A DNA stretch of 64,000 nt from Zestomonas carbonaria (lineage in GTDB: Bacteria; Pseudomonadota; Gammaproteobacteria; Pseudomonadales; Pseudomonadaceae), in NCBI RefSeq assembly GCF_904061905.1, contig NZ_CAJFCI010000039.1, forward strand, positions 1 to 64,000, written 5' to 3'. The stretch's first letter is position 1; every line of letters starts with the position of its first letter. The notes beneath the pieces were generated by a model. That model saw only the letters and a list, made by a program, of their open reading frames with translations. It had not been told where the DNA came from and did not search any database. Of the stretch, positions 8,505-17,661 are shown one piece after another. A program made the translations under genes and the position numbers.

Positions 8505-11006
8505 CTAGCGCCGCGGCTTGGCCCGCGACGTCGGTTCGGCGACCAGCGGGTCGTCCGGCCAGTAGTGCTTGGGATAGCGGCCCTTGAGGTCCTTCTTCAC
8601 CTCGGCGTAGGTGTTCGCCCAGAAGCTCGCCAGGTCCTGGGTCACCTGCACCGGACGGCGCGCCGGGGACAACAGGTGCAGCTTGACGATCTGCCGGCCG
8701 CCGGCGATGCGCGGCGTCTCGGCCAGGCCGAACAGCTCCTGCAAGCGCACCGCCAGCACCGGCGGCTCCTCGGCGTAGTCGATGGCGATCCGCGAGCCGG
8801 ACGGCACCGCCAGGTGGGTCGGCGCCAGCTCGTCGAGGCGCTGCGGCAGCGGCCAGGGCAGCAACCCGGCGAGGATACCGGCCAGGTCCAGGGCGGCGAA
8901 ATGGCTGATCCGGCTGACCTTGCCCAGCCAGGGCAACAGCCAGTCCTCCAGGCTCGCCAGCAGCGCCGCGTCGGAGACATCCGGCCAGTCGCTGGCGCCC
9001 TTCTCCGCCAGGTCGAGGCGGCGCAGCAAGGCGATCCGTGCCTGCCACTGGCGCAGGTACGGCGTCCACGGCAGCAGCTCCAGGCCCTTGCGCCGCACCA
9101 GTCCGAGCAGCGCCCGGCTACGCGCCTCCTCGTCCAGCGCCGGCAACGGCTCGCGGGACAGCACCAGCTCGCCGACCCGGCGCTGGCGCTCGGCGCGCAG
9201 CACGCCCTCGCGCTCGTCCCAGTCCAGCTCGTCGCGCACCGTCACCTGCTCGGCGAGCACCGAGTCGAACAGCGCCGGGTCGAGATCGACGGCCAGGTAG
9301 ATGCGTTCCTCGCGCTGGCCCTGGCGGCTGCCGAGGTCAGCGATCACCAGCCATTCGTGCTTCATCAGCGCGTCGGCTTCCGCGAACTGCGCGGCGCGGC
9401 CGTTGGCCAGTCGGTAGTCGGCGCCCCCGGCGCGGCGCTGGCGGGCGATACGGTCGGGATAGGCGAAGGCCAGCAAGGCGCCGAGCCAGCGCGGGTGCCC
9501 GGGATCGGCGACCGCCTCGTCCACCGCCCTGGGCAGCAGCCCCCGGAACTGGCGGGCCAGTTGCCGCACCCGCTGTACGCTGCCCGAACCCCGCCCGGCA
9601 TGCAGCAGGTCGATGCGGTTGTGCAGGTCGGCCCCGCCGCCGCGCTGGATGTCGCGTTCGCCGAGCAGCGCGGCGACTTCGCAGGCCAGTTCGCCAAGCC
9701 CCAGCGCCTTGCCGCGCAGCAGCAAGTGAGCGATGCGCGGATGGGCCGGCAACAGGCTCATCGCCTGGCCGTGGGCGGTCAGCACGCCGCGCCCGTCGAG
9801 CGCGCCGAGCCGAGTCAGCAAGTCGCACGCCTGGGCATGGGCGGCGGCCGGCGGCGGGTCGAGCCACAGCAAGTCGTCCGGCTTCACGCCCCAGCGCGCC
9901 AGTTGCAGGGCCAGCCCGGCCAGGTCGGCCTGGAGGATTTCCGCGCTGTCGTGGGCGGCCAGTTGTTCGTGCTGGGCCTGCGACCACAGCCGGTAGCAGA
10001 CACCGGGCTCCAGGCGACCGGCGCGGCCGGCGCGCTGGGTGGCGCTGGCCCGCGAGATGCGCTGGGTGGCCAGGCGGGTCATGCCGCTGCCCGGGTCGAA
10101 GCGCGGCACCCGCGCCAGGCCGGCGTCCACCACCACGCGCACACCGTCGATGGTCAGGCTGGTCTCGGCGATGTTGGTGGCCAGCACCACCTTGCGCTTG
10201 CCGGCCGGCGCCGGCTCGATGGCCGCGCGCTGGGCGGCCAGGTCCAGCTCGCCGTGCAGCGGACACAGGAGGACGTCGGCGCGACCGTCCAGTTGCTCGG
10301 CCAGGCGCTCCTCGACGCGGCGGATCTCCGCCTGGCCGGGCAGGAACACCAGCAGGCTGCCGGGCTGCTCGGCCAGCGCCTGCGACACGGCCTGCACGGC
10401 GCGCGGCTCGATCGCTTCGCCGGGCTGGAAAGGCGCGCCCCAGACGGTATCCACCGGGAACATGCGGCCTTCGCTGCGCACCACCGGGGCATCGCCGAGC
10501 AACGCCGCAAGCCGCTCGCCCTCCAGGGTCGCGGACATCAGCAGCACCTTCAGCGGCGTGTCGCGCAGCAGCTCGCGGCCGTTGAGGGTCAGCGCCAGGG
10601 CCAGGTCGGCGTCCAGGCTGCGTTCGTGGAATTCGTCGAAGATCACCAGGCCGACGCCTTCCAGCGCCGGGTCGTCCTGCAAGCGGCGGGCGAGGATGCC
10701 CTCGGTGACCACCTCGATGCGCGTGCGCGGGCCGACCTTGCTGTCCAGGCGGATGCGGTAGCCCACCGTCTCGCCGACCTTCTCGCCCAGCTCGCTGGCC
10801 AGCCGTTCGGCGGCGGCGCGGGCGGCCAGCCGGCGCGGCTCGAGCATCAGGATGGACTGCCCGGCCAGCCAGGGCTCGTCGAGCAGGGCCAGCGGCACGC
10901 GGGTGGTCTTGCCGGCGCCGGGCGGCGCTTCGAGCACCACTTCGTCACGGGCGACGAGGGCGCCGCGCAGTTCGGGCAGGACGGCATCTATGGGCAGGGC
11001 GATCAT
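8505..11006 (-). CDS. hrpB: ATP-dependent helicase HrpB
   Basis: 833 residues, the usual HrpB length. It is a DEAH-type (DExH) helicase: motif I APPGAGKTTRVPL near residue 28, motif II IFDEFHERS near 122, motif III SATLEG near 157, and ATNIAETSLTIDGVRVVVDAG with QRAGRAGR towards residue 330. The family C-terminal domain ends with the conserved TQDLASFWANTYAEVKKDLKGRYPKHYWP. DEFH in motif II is normal for HrpB. Its cellular role is uncertain; RNA remodelling is assumed. A TATAAT-like hexamer lies upstream on the minus strand at 11032-11037, and the lipoprotein gene diverges from it. Confidence 0.95.
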   Translation of the reverse strand: MIALPIDAVLPELRGALVARDEVVLEAPPGAGKTTRVPLALLDEPWLAGQSILMLEPRRLAARAAAERLASELGEKVGETVGYRIRLDSKVGPRTRIEVVTEGILARRLQDDPALEGVGLVIFDEFHERSLDADLALALTLNGRELLRDTPLKVLLMSATLEGERLAALLGDAPVVRSEGRMFPVDTVWGAPFQPGEAIEPRAVQAVSQALAEQPGSLLVFLPGQAEIRRVEERLAEQLDGRADVLLCPLHGELDLAAQRAAIEPAPAGKRKVVLATNIAETSLTIDGVRVVVDAGLARVPRFDPGSGMTRLATQRISRASATQRAGRAGRLEPGVCYRLWSQAQHEQLAAHDSAEILQADLAGLALQLARWGVKPDDLLWLDPPPAAAHAQACDLLTRLGALDGRGVLTAHGQAMSLLPAHPRIAHLLLRGKALGLGELACEVAALLGERDIQRGGGADLHNRIDLLHAGRGSGSVQRVRQLARQFRGLLPRAVDEAVADPGHPRWLGALLAFAYPDRIARQRRAGGADYRLANGRAAQFAEADALMKHEWLVIADLGSRQGQREERIYLAVDLDPALFDSVLAEQVTVRDELDWDEREGVLRAERQRRVGELVLSREPLPALDEEARSRALLGLVRRKGLELLPWTPYLRQWQARIALLRRLDLAEKGASDWPDVSDAALLASLEDWLLPWLGKVSRISHFAALDLAGILAGLLPWPLPQRLDELAPTHLAVPSGSRIAIDYAEEPPVLAVRLQELFGLAETPRIAGGRQIVKLHLLSPARRPVQVTQDLASFWANTYAEVKKDLKGRYPKHYWPDDPLVAEPTSRAKPRR

Positions 11007-11031
11007 GGGGACTCCAGCGACAGAGCCGGCG

Positions 11032-11037
11032 ATTATA
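11032..11037 (-). promoter_or_regulatory. Candidate -10 element for hrpB
   Basis: On the minus strand these bases read TATAAT, 26 bases upstream of the hrpB start. No convincing -35 hexamer is seen at 16-18 bases, so this is a partial promoter call. Confidence 0.4.
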
Positions 11038-11149
11038 GCGGCGAACCGCCAGCCGCTCGCCGTGGTCGAAACTGCGCGCGCCCGGCATCGACGAGGCGCT
11101 TTGTCACAAGCCGATTGGTATAGTGGCGCGACACTATCAGGAGGAATCC

Positions 11150-11569
11150 ATGCGCATGCAGTCCCGATTCATCGGCGGCGTACTCACCATCGCCCTGACC
11201 ACTCAACTCTCCGCCTGCGGCACCCTGTTCTACCCCGACCGCCGGGGCCAGATCGAGGGCCGGATCGACCCGGTGATCGCCGCCCTGAACGCCATCGGCA
11301 TCCTGTTCTACGTGATCCCCGGGCTGATCGCCTTCGGCATCGACTTCGCCACCGGCGCCATCTACCTGCCCGAAGGACAGACCGCGCAGGTCGACCCGGG
11401 CAAGCTGCAACAGACCATCGGCGCAGACGGCCAGGTCGACAGACAGCAACTCAAGGCGCTGATCGAAAGCGAAACCGGCCACAGCCTGCCGTTCGACGAC
11501 CCGCAACTGCTCGAACAACGCGGCAGCCTGCAACAACTGGCCGCCTACGGCCTGCAGTCCAGGGCATGA
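11150..11569 (+). CDS. Small lipoprotein
   Basis: 139-residue predicted lipoprotein. The N terminus has a lipobox LSAC with the acylated cysteine at position 23, followed by a hydrophobic segment around residues 44-65 (LNAIGILFYVIPGLIAFGIDF), so it may also be membrane-embedded. The start ATG at 11150 follows a good ribosome site (AGGAGG) and suits the signal peptide better than the upstream in-frame start. No function is recognised. Its TGA stop overlaps the ATG of the DinB gene (ATGA), so the two are translationally coupled. Confidence 0.75.
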   Translation: MRMQSRFIGGVLTIALTTQLSACGTLFYPDRRGQIEGRIDPVIAALNAIGILFYVIPGLIAFGIDFATGAIYLPEGQTAQVDPGKLQQTIGADGQVDRQQLKALIESETGHSLPFDDPQLLEQRGSLQQLAAYGLQSRA

Positions 11570-12084
11570 GCACGGCCGGGCCGCTGGGCACCCACCTGCA
11601 GCGCCTGCTGGCTTACCACGGCTGGGCATACCAGCGCCTGCTGACCCATTGCTCCGAACTGGACGATGCCGACTATCGCCGCCCGTGCGGGCTGTTCTTC
11701 GGCAGTCTGCACAGCACGCTGAATCACATGGCGGTGGCCGACCGCCTGTGGCTGGCGCGAGTACTCGGCGAACCGCAGCCCTTCGACCGCCTGGACGCCG
11801 AGACGGCACCCGACCTGCCCGCCCTTTCGCACTATCTCGCCGAAGGAGTGGACGGCTGGCAACGCTGGCTGGCGGACCGCAGCGACACTGAACTGGGCCA
11901 GACCCTGTACTACCAGAGCGTTACCAACGGCGCGCAACAACGCATGCTCGCCGACATCGTCTCGCACCTGGTCAACCACGGCAGCCACCATCGCGGCCAG
12001 GCCAGCGCGGCCCTGACCGCCATGGGCCGCCCCGCACCGGTGCTCGACTACATCTACTTCACTCCGGAGCTGGCATGCCGCTGA
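11566..12084 (+). CDS. DinB family protein
   Basis: 172-residue four-helix bundle of the DinB/YfiT group. The three metal-binding histidines fit H53 region HSTLNHMAVADRLW and the C-terminal HLVNHGSHHRGQASAAL. Such proteins bind zinc or nickel and often act as thiol-dependent transferases; substrate is unknown here. The ATG overlaps the upstream lipoprotein stop by four bases, and the last ten bases overlap the yiiP start. This three-gene overlapping arrangement suggests one transcript. Confidence 0.85.
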   Translation: MSTAGPLGTHLQRLLAYHGWAYQRLLTHCSELDDADYRRPCGLFFGSLHSTLNHMAVADRLWLARVLGEPQPFDRLDAETAPDLPALSHYLAEGVDGWQRWLADRSDTELGQTLYYQSVTNGAQQRMLADIVSHLVNHGSHHRGQASAALTAMGRPAPVLDYIYFTPELACR

Positions 12085-12977
12085 CCAGCCGCGAACATGC
12101 CCGCCTGCTGCGCCAGGCCACCCTCGCCTCGCTGACGGTGGCCTGCGTGCTGGTCCTCGCCAAGGGCGTGGCCTGGTGGCTGAGCGGCGCGGTGAGCCTG
12201 CTCGCCGGCCTTACCGACTCGCTGCTCGACGCGGTCGCCTCCTTCCTCAACCTGCTGGCGGTGCGCTACGCCCTGCGCCCCGCGGATGACGACCACCGCT
12301 ACGGCCACGGCAAGGCCGAGGCGCTGGCGGCCATGGCCCAGTCGCTGTTCATCGCTGGCAGCGCGGTGCTGATCGGCATCCAGGCATTCGAGCGCCTGCG
12401 ACGACCGCAGCCCCTGGAGGCCACGGAAGTGGGCATCGCGGTGATGCTGCTGGCCCTGGCGCTGACCGTCGTCCTGCTGCTGTTCCAGCGCCGGGTGATC
12501 CGCCTGACCGGCTCCACGGCGATCCGCGCCGACTCCCTGCACTACCGCTCCGACCTGCTGCTCAACGGCAGCATCCTGGTCGCCCTGCTGCTCACCGGCT
12601 TCGGCGTCGCCCACGCGGACGCCCTGTTCGGCCTGGGCATCGCCGCCTACATCCTGTGGAGCGCGGTGAGCATCGCCCGCGAAGCGGTTTCCGTGCTGAT
12701 GGACGAAGAGCTGCCGACGGACGTCGGCACCCGGATGCACGAACTGGCCAGCGCGGTGCCCGGCGTGCTCGGCGTGCACGACCTGCGCACCCGGGTGTCC
12801 GGCAGCCGCTGGTTCGTGCAGATGCATGTCGAACTGCCCGGCGACATGCCGCTGGTCACCGCGCACGCCCTTGGCCAGCGGGCCGCCGAGGCGATCCACA
12901 AGGTTTATCCGCGCGCCGAGGTGCTGGTGCATACCGACCCGGTCGGTGCTCCCGGGCGAGCGGCTCGCGAAAACTAG
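12075..12977 (+). CDS. yiiP: Cation diffusion facilitator, YiiP/FieF type
   Basis: 300-residue CDF transporter with six membrane helices and a cytoplasmic metal-binding tail. Transport-site residues are seen in GLTDSLLDAVAS (helix 2) and IRADSLHYRSDLL (helix 5), the two Asp-containing motifs of Zn/Fe exporters, and DDDHRYGHGKAEALAA carries the interface histidines. The C-terminal domain includes VHDLRTRVSGSRWFVQMHVEL. It exports zinc or iron from the cytoplasm in exchange for protons. Synteny with PA3963 supports the YiiP name. The ATG is preceded by GGAG inside the end of the DinB gene. Confidence 0.93.
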   Translation: MPLTSREHARLLRQATLASLTVACVLVLAKGVAWWLSGAVSLLAGLTDSLLDAVASFLNLLAVRYALRPADDDHRYGHGKAEALAAMAQSLFIAGSAVLIGIQAFERLRRPQPLEATEVGIAVMLLALALTVVLLLFQRRVIRLTGSTAIRADSLHYRSDLLLNGSILVALLLTGFGVAHADALFGLGIAAYILWSAVSIAREAVSVLMDEELPTDVGTRMHELASAVPGVLGVHDLRTRVSGSRWFVQMHVELPGDMPLVTAHALGQRAAEAIHKVYPRAEVLVHTDPVGAPGRAAREN

Positions 12978-13045
12978 AGCTTTTACTCTAAACCCTCTAG
13001 ACTGGCCCGGCTTCTCCTCACGACAACAAGACCAAGGAGCCGTAC

Positions 13046-13462
13046 ATGTCCCTTTCCCCGTCCGCGATAGCCCTTCTCGGCCTGGTCGCCTGGGCCCTGC
13101 TTCTCGCCCTGCTGATCGTCAACCAGCGCGGCCTGCTGGTCCTGACCGGCAAGATGGCGGTCAACGCCTTCGCCCCCGACGGCAGCAACCTGCCCGGCTT
13201 CGGCCAGCGCCTGGCGCGGGCCCACGCCAACTGCCTGGAAAACCTCCCGCTGCAGGCCGCCGTGCTGCTCTACGCGCTGCACGCCGGGCAGACCGCGATC
13301 ACCGATCCACTGGCCTGCACCCTGCTCGGCGCCCGGCTGTTCCAGTCGCTGGCGCACCTGATCAGCACCTCGCCGCTGTTCGTCTGGCTGCGCTTCGCCG
13401 GCTTCTTCGTGCAGGTGGCGATCCTCGCCTGGTGGCTGTTGAGGCTGAGCGGGTTGGTCTAG
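13046..13462 (+). CDS. MAPEG family membrane protein
   Basis: 138 residues with four predicted helices, a MAPEG-family (membrane-associated eicosanoid/glutathione metabolism) layout. The family signature is clear in the loop and helix after the first: LPGFGQRLARAHANCLENLPLQAAV, containing the conserved R-A-x-x-N-xx-E. Bacterial members are of unknown substrate. The ATG is preceded by AAGGAG at 13034-13039. A strong inverted repeat terminator lies 50 bases downstream. Confidence 0.85.
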   Translation: MSLSPSAIALLGLVAWALLLALLIVNQRGLLVLTGKMAVNAFAPDGSNLPGFGQRLARAHANCLENLPLQAAVLLYALHAGQTAITDPLACTLLGARLFQSLAHLISTSPLFVWLRFAGFFVQVAILAWWLLRLSGLV

Positions 13463-13831
13463 GAGCGTGTTTTGTGCCGAAGCCTCGGCCCCTCACCCCT
13501 AAACCCACGCCAACAAAAAGGGCGGCCTCCTTGGAGAGCCGCCCTTTCAGCGTATTCGTCCTGTACCGGCAATCGTGTCGCCGCTTTCCTCGCCCGCCTG
13601 GTTGGGCGGTGCGGACCCGGGGGCCGGAGCGGTCCTGTAGGACCGGCGGCGCCGACCTGCCTGATTGGGCGGGCCGGGTGGACGGGATGTCCGGGCCGTG
13701 AAACTGAGGGAAATATTAATCCCCCAGGCGCGACAGGGGATTGCGAAGATTGCTGAGCAGTTTACCGCTTGCGCAATCTTTTACTCGAATAGCAAGATAT
13801 CGAGCAATTCAAGACAAGGCCGCCCGCCACC
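13463..13831. other. 369-base intergenic region upstream of the Lrp/AsnC gene
   Basis: Apart from the terminator at 13515-13549 it holds GC-rich sequence with a CTGTAGGACCGGCGG segment resembling REP-type repeats, then an AT-rich stretch (13745-13810) that probably carries the promoter of the Lrp/AsnC gene and its own binding sites. I see no gene in it. Confidence 0.5.
13515..13549 (+). terminator. Intrinsic terminator after the MAPEG gene
   Basis: Perfect GGGCGGC / GCCGCCC stem extended by AAA/TTT pairs, loop CTCCTTGGAGA, flanked by an A tract on the left and T residues on the right. The A/T flanks on both sides would allow it to work in either direction. Confidence 0.85.
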
Positions 13832-14311
13832 ATGAACAAACTCGACCGCTACGACCTGAAGATCCTCGCCGAACTGCAGCACGACGCCCGCCTGTCCAAC
13901 CAGGAGCTGGCCGAACGCATCGGCCTGTCGCCGTCGCCCTGCTCGCGGCGGGTCAAGCAGCTCGAGGACGACGGCTACATCGTCCGCCAGGTGGCGCTGC
14001 TCGACCGCAAGAAGCTCGGCCTGTCCCTCACCGCCTTCGTGCTGATCGGCATGGACCGCCACACCCCGGAACGCTTCGAGCACTTCCAGTCGGTGATCCG
14101 CCAGTGCCCGGAAGTGCTGGAGTGCAGCCTGGTGACCGGGATGGACGCCGACTACCAGTTGAAGGTGGTGGTGCCGGACATGGATCACTACCAGAAGCTG
14201 CTGCTCGGCACCCTCACGCGCATCGAGGGCGTTTCCAGCGTGCGCTCCAGCTTCGTCCTCGACCAGGTGGTCTCCAGCACCGAGCTGCCGCTGCAACACC
14301 TGCGCAGTTGA
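13832..14311 (+). CDS. Lrp/AsnC family transcriptional regulator
   Basis: 159 residues: N-terminal winged helix (LDRYDLKILAELQHDARLSNQELAERIGLSPSPCSRRVKQLE, residues 4-45) and a C-terminal RAM/AsnC effector domain, with LECSLVTGMDADYQLKVVV near 96-115 containing the usual G-x-x-D-Y ligand loop. Lrp/AsnC proteins form octamers and respond to amino acids. Target genes are not evident; the next gene is DUF2788. The AT-rich region just upstream is a likely autoregulatory site. Effector is unknown. Confidence 0.9.
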   Translation: MNKLDRYDLKILAELQHDARLSNQELAERIGLSPSPCSRRVKQLEDDGYIVRQVALLDRKKLGLSLTAFVLIGMDRHTPERFEHFQSVIRQCPEVLECSLVTGMDADYQLKVVVPDMDHYQKLLLGTLTRIEGVSSVRSSFVLDQVVSSTELPLQHLRS

Positions 14312-14323
14312 GGTTCGGGCGCG

Positions 14324-14329
14324 TATAAT
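14324..14329 (+). promoter_or_regulatory. Candidate -10 element for the DUF2788 gene
   Basis: Perfect TATAAT 36 bases before the ATG, just after the Lrp stop codon. No good -35 match is found at normal spacing. Confidence 0.45.
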
Positions 14330-14364
14330 CGCCGCCCCGTTGTCCGCTGCCGCAAGAGGTCCCC

Positions 14365-14583
14365 ATGGAACCCGAACAGTTCGAAGCCCTGATGATGTAT
14401 GTCCTGGTCGGGGGACTGATCTGCTTCATGGCCTTCATCATCTGGGACCTGGCGAAGAAGTCCAAGGCCGGCCGCCTGGGCACCGCGATCCTGTTCCTCG
14501 GCCTGGGCCTGTGCCTGTTCGCCTTCCTGGCCAAGCCGATCATCGGCTACTTCATCGAACTGGCTCGCGATATCCCCCACTGA
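14365..14583 (+). CDS. DUF2788 small membrane protein
   Basis: 72-residue protein with two hydrophobic helices (about residues 9-28 and 39-60) separated by a basic loop, KKSKAGR. It matches the DUF2788 family of small Pseudomonas membrane proteins, whose function is unknown. The ATG follows AAGAGGT, a good ribosome site. It may have its own promoter (TATAAT at 14324-14329) or be read from the Lrp/AsnC gene 53 bases upstream. Confidence 0.8.
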   Translation: MEPEQFEALMMYVLVGGLICFMAFIIWDLAKKSKAGRLGTAILFLGLGLCLFAFLAKPIIGYFIELARDIPH

Positions 14584-14654
14584 AAACGGCCCCAGGGCAC
14601 ACGAGAGGCGTGACCGACGGTGGAAAACGCTTCGCGGTTTTCCACCCTACGAGA

Positions 14655-14736
14655 CTGGATTCCCGCATGCGCGGGCATGACGGAGCCGGCGGAACGCACA
14701 GTGTCCCCGCCATCCCCGCGAACGCGGGGACCCAAT
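14655..14736. repeat. Two family B palindromes in tandem
   Basis: A GGATTCCCGCATGCGCGGG element at about 14657-14675 and a perfect TCCCCGCG AA CGCGGGGA at 14713-14730. They lie 75 bases apart, downstream of the DUF2788 gene. Confidence 0.7.
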
Positions 14737-14794
14737 AGTCGGCAGATGGCGCCGGCTCGGACTCTCACCCACTGTCTCCGCGCAAGACGCGTAG

Positions 14795-14820
14795 GGTGGA
14801 TGTCGCTTTTTACATCCACC
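14795..14820. terminator. Candidate terminator hairpin (family F repeat)
   Basis: GGTGGATGT / ACATCCACC, a nine-base perfect stem with loop CGCTTTTT, lying between the convergent DUF2788 and rluE genes. A related hairpin lies after corC at 34698-34722. A terminator role is inferred from position. Confidence 0.6.
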
Positions 14821-14836
14821 AGCCGATAGAAAGCCC

Positions 14837-15460
14837 CTACGGCAACCGCGCCGGCACGTCCTTCCACTCCCCCGGCGCCAGTCCATCCAGCTCCCATGGG
14901 CCGATGCGCACCCGCACCAGCCTGAGCGTCGGCAGGCCGACCGCCGCGGTCATCCGCCGCACCTGGCGGTTGCGGCCCTCGCGGATGGTCAGCTCCAGCC
15001 AGGCGGTCGGCACACTCTTGCGAAAACGCACCGGCGGGTTGCGCTCCCAGAGTTCGGGCGTGTCGATCAGCCGCGCCTCGGCCGGCAGGGTCGGCCCGTC
15101 GTTCAGTTCGACGCCGTCGCGCAGGCGCTGCAACTGCGCCTCGTCCGGCTCACCCTCCACCTGCACCCAGTAGGTCTTGGCCAGCTTGTGCTTCGGGTCG
15201 GCGATGCGCGCCTGCAAGCGACCATCGTTGGTCAGCAGCAGCAGGCCCTCGCTGTCGCGGTCCAGGCGCCCGGCCGGGTAGACGCCGGGCACCGGCACGA
15301 AATCCTTGAGAGTCGCGCGGCCCTGCTCGTCGTTGAACTGGGTGAGCACGTCGAACGGCTTGTTGAGCAGGATCAGCCGTGGCTCGGCCGGCTGTGCCTT
15401 GGGCACGCGGCGAGGCGCTGGACGCGCGGGACGGGAGCTGGAACGCGGAGGACGGGCCAT
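14837..15460 (-). CDS. rluE: 23S rRNA pseudouridine(2457) synthase RluE
   Basis: 207 residues with a basic, disordered N terminus ([18 protein letters not shown]) followed by the RsuA-family catalytic domain. It has [38 protein letters not shown] with the catalytic Asp in GRLDRDSEG, and near the end [21 protein letters not shown]. The match to E. coli RluE is close along the whole length and the S4 domain of RsuA/RluB is absent, as in RluE. It isomerises a uridine in 23S rRNA. The ATG at 15460 is chosen over upstream in-frame codons because the family starts there. Confidence 0.92.
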   Translation of the reverse strand: MARPPRSSSRPARPAPRRVPKAQPAEPRLILLNKPFDVLTQFNDEQGRATLKDFVPVPGVYPAGRLDRDSEGLLLLTNDGRLQARIADPKHKLAKTYWVQVEGEPDEAQLQRLRDGVELNDGPTLPAEARLIDTPELWERNPPVRFRKSVPTAWLELTIREGRNRQVRRMTAAVGLPTLRLVRVRIGPWELDGLAPGEWKDVPARLP

Positions 15461-15540
15461 GTTTGCAAAAGGTGTCGAGCGGCTGGCAGCGCGAAGCGGC
15501 CATGCTAGGTTGAGCATTGGCCTCCCGCAAGAGCACACCC

Positions 15541-16626
15541 ATGTCCACCAAGCGTCTTCCACTCTGGCTTCTCAGCCTGCGCTCCCTGCTCGGCTTCGAC
15601 CGGCCCTGGCGCGGCCCGGCCAGCGACAGCTTCGACGGCCAGCGCTTCCGCAACCTGGCGTCAACGCCGCACAAGGGGCTGCGCGATCTTATCAGGTGGC
15701 AGCTCGAACGCCCGCGCCAGGCGCCCTGGATCGCTCCGCAACCGGCCCCGGCGACGCCCGTCCGGGAACGGGTGGTGGGCGACGAGTTGTGCGTCACCTA
15801 CATCAACCACGCCACCATCCTGTTGCAGTTGCACGGCCTGAACATCCTCACCGATCCGTTATGGTCGAAGCGCGCCAGCCCGTTCAGCTTCGTCGGGCCG
15901 CGCCGCTACCATCCGCCGGGGCTCGCCCTCGACCAGTTGCCGCCGATCGACCTGGTGCTGGTCAGCCACAACCACTACGACCACCTCGACCTGTGGAGCC
16001 TGCGCGAGCTGTCCCGCCGCTTCCCCGCCGCGCGGGCGATCACCGGGCTGGGCAATGGCGAGCTGATCCGCGCCTGCGGTTTCGCCGAGGTGATCGAACT
16101 GGACTGGTGGCAAGCACTCCCCCTGGGCCGCGACCTGCGCCTGCATGGGGTTCCGGTTCAGCACTGGTCGGCGCGCAGCCGCCGCGATACCGACCGCACC
16201 TTGTGGCTGGGCTTCGTCTTCGAGTCGCCCCAAGGCCCGGTGCTGTTCCCCGGCGACACCGGGCTCGGCCCGGAATTCCGCCTGATCCGCGAGCGCTTCG
16301 GGCCGTTCCGCTTCGCCGCCTTGCCGATCGGCGCCTACGAGCCGCGCTGGTTCATGCGCGACCACCACATGAACCCGGACGACGCCGCGCAGGCCCACCA
16401 GCAGTTGGAAGCGCAGAACAGCATGGCCATCCACTTCGGCACCTTCCGCCTCACCGACGAGGGCCAGTTCGACCCGCCACGGGACTTGAGCAAGGCGCTG
16501 GCCGAACGCGGCGTCGACCCGGGCACCTTCCGCACGCCCGCGCCAGGCGAGCGGTGGAACGTCCCGCCCCTGGCCACGGACCCCATAGGTCGGGCCGGGC
16601 AGCGCTCCGCTTCAGCACACCAATGA
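15541..16626 (+). CDS. MBL-fold hydrolase, NAPE-PLD/RomA-like
   Basis: 361-residue metallo-beta-lactamase fold protein of the UlaG/NAPE-PLD-like group. Metal ligands are visible in [13 protein letters not shown] (the HxHxDH motif, about residue 147), [17 protein letters not shown] and [14 protein letters not shown], with [13 protein letters not shown] near the end. NAPE-PLD-type enzymes hydrolyse N-acyl phospholipids, but bacterial substrates are mostly unknown. The ATG at 15541 is preferred; another in-frame start eight codons upstream is possible. It converges with the fatty acid hydroxylase gene. Confidence 0.85.
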   Translation: MSTKRLPLWLLSLRSLLGFDRPWRGPASDSFDGQRFRNLASTPHKGLRDLIRWQLERPRQAPWIAPQPAPATPVRERVVGDELCVTYINHATILLQLHGLNILTDPLWSKRASPFSFVGPRRYHPPGLALDQLPPIDLVLVSHNHYDHLDLWSLRELSRRFPAARAITGLGNGELIRACGFAEVIELDWWQALPLGRDLRLHGVPVQHWSARSRRDTDRTLWLGFVFESPQGPVLFPGDTGLGPEFRLIRERFGPFRFAALPIGAYEPRWFMRDHHMNPDDAAQAHQQLEAQNSMAIHFGTFRLTDEGQFDPPRDLSKALAERGVDPGTFRTPAPGERWNVPPLATDPIGRAGQRSASAHQ

Positions 16627-16639
16627 AAACAGCCCCGGT

Positions 16640-16657
16640 GGTGGGCTGAAACCCACC
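16640..16657. repeat. Short palindrome (family E) between convergent genes
   Basis: GTGGGCTGAAACCCAC, a hairpin between the MBL gene stop and the convergent hydroxylase stop. It resembles the GATGGGT...ACCCATC elements at 57885, 63186 and 30332. Confidence 0.55.
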
Positions 16658-16680
16658 CTACCAGGAGGGCGAATGCCCCT

Positions 16681-17547
16681 TCACACCTCGTCGGGCCGCT
16701 GCCACTCCGGCGGCGCCCACAGGTGTTTCAGGCGCAGGCGCCACGGCCCCGGTCGCGCCACGTCGCGGAACATGTCCACCCACTCGTGCAGGTTCAGCCA
16801 TAGCGGATTGACGCTGTGCACCTGGCGCAGGATGCCGTATTCCACCGGCTCGCGCTCCTCGACGAAGGTGCCGAACAAGCGGTCGAAGACGATCAGGATG
16901 CCGCCGTAGTTGCGATCTATGTACTGCGGGTTGCGGCCGTGGTGGGCACGGTGGTGGGAGGGCGTGTTGAAGAGCCACTCGATCACCCGTGGCAGCCGTT
17001 CCACCGACCGGGTGTGGATGAAGTACTGGTAGCCCAGGCTCACCGACAGCATGAACAGCACCCACTCGGGCGCGAAGCCCAGCCACACAAGTGGCAGGTA
17101 GAACAGCCAATTGCCGGCCACCCCGTAGAACAGGCTCTGTCGCATGGCGGTGGTGAGGTTCATGTGCTCCGAGGAGTGATGCACCACATGGGCCGCCCAG
17201 AACCAGCGGATACGATGGCTGGCCCTATGGAATGCGTAATAGGAAAGCTCCAGGCCGAAGAACAGGGCGACGAAGGCCCACGCCCCCATGGAGAACTCGA
17301 GCAGACGGAAATGGAACGCCAGGTGGTAGATCGGTAGCACCAGAAACAGCACCAACAGCGCGTCGCCCACCAGGTAGAGGCCTCCCAGCGCCAGGCTCGA
17401 CAACGAATCCTTCAGGCAGAACACTCCGCGTCGGCGCATCGCCAGCCACTCCGCCGCCAGGGTGGAGATGAACAGTGGGGTCATGATCAGCAGCAGGTCA
17501 CGGCGGATGTCCACCTCCGCCCACAACCCGGCCAACAGTTCGGACAT
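16681..17547 (-). CDS. Fatty acid hydroxylase / sterol desaturase family protein
   Basis: 288-residue integral membrane di-iron enzyme. The eight-histidine signature is complete: HRASHRIRW (HxxxH), HVVHHSSEHMN (HxxHH) and FNTPSHHRAHHGRNP (HxxHH), between four hydrophobic helices. Such enzymes hydroxylate or desaturate lipids in the membrane. The ATG at 17547 follows AGAGGT and begins the family-length protein. An AraC-type regulator diverges from it with 114 bases between, so it is a probable regulatory target. Substrate is unknown. Confidence 0.85.
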   Translation of the reverse strand: MSELLAGLWAEVDIRRDLLLIMTPLFISTLAAEWLAMRRRGVFCLKDSLSSLALGGLYLVGDALLVLFLVLPIYHLAFHFRLLEFSMGAWAFVALFFGLELSYYAFHRASHRIRWFWAAHVVHHSSEHMNLTTAMRQSLFYGVAGNWLFYLPLVWLGFAPEWVLFMLSVSLGYQYFIHTRSVERLPRVIEWLFNTPSHHRAHHGRNPQYIDRNYGGILIVFDRLFGTFVEEREPVEYGILRQVHSVNPLWLNLHEWVDMFRDVARPGPWRLRLKHLWAPPEWQRPDEV

Positions 17548-17661
17548 GCTCGGCACCTCTTGTCGTGGTTTGCACTTCCAAGACATGGTGCGTCGACGGA
17601 AATGGGCCGGCTTGACACAGCCCGCTGACTTTTTGACGAATCGCGCCAGGTTGTCCGAAAA
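17548..17661. promoter_or_regulatory. Divergent promoter region between the hydroxylase and AraC genes
   Basis: 114 bases between divergent starts. It contains TTGACACAG at 17612-17620, a good -35-like hexamer TTGACA, and TTGTCCG near the AraC start. AraC regulators usually act on divergent neighbours, so operators are expected here but no clear repeat pair is seen. Confidence 0.4.

Noticed and set aside
12974..13003. CTAGAG-N15-CTCTAG and TAGAG...CTCTA repeats before the MAPEG gene as a MerR-type metal operator for yiiP
   Set aside because: The repeat follows yiiP and overlaps its stop rather than preceding it, the arms are short, and no MerR regulator gene is near.
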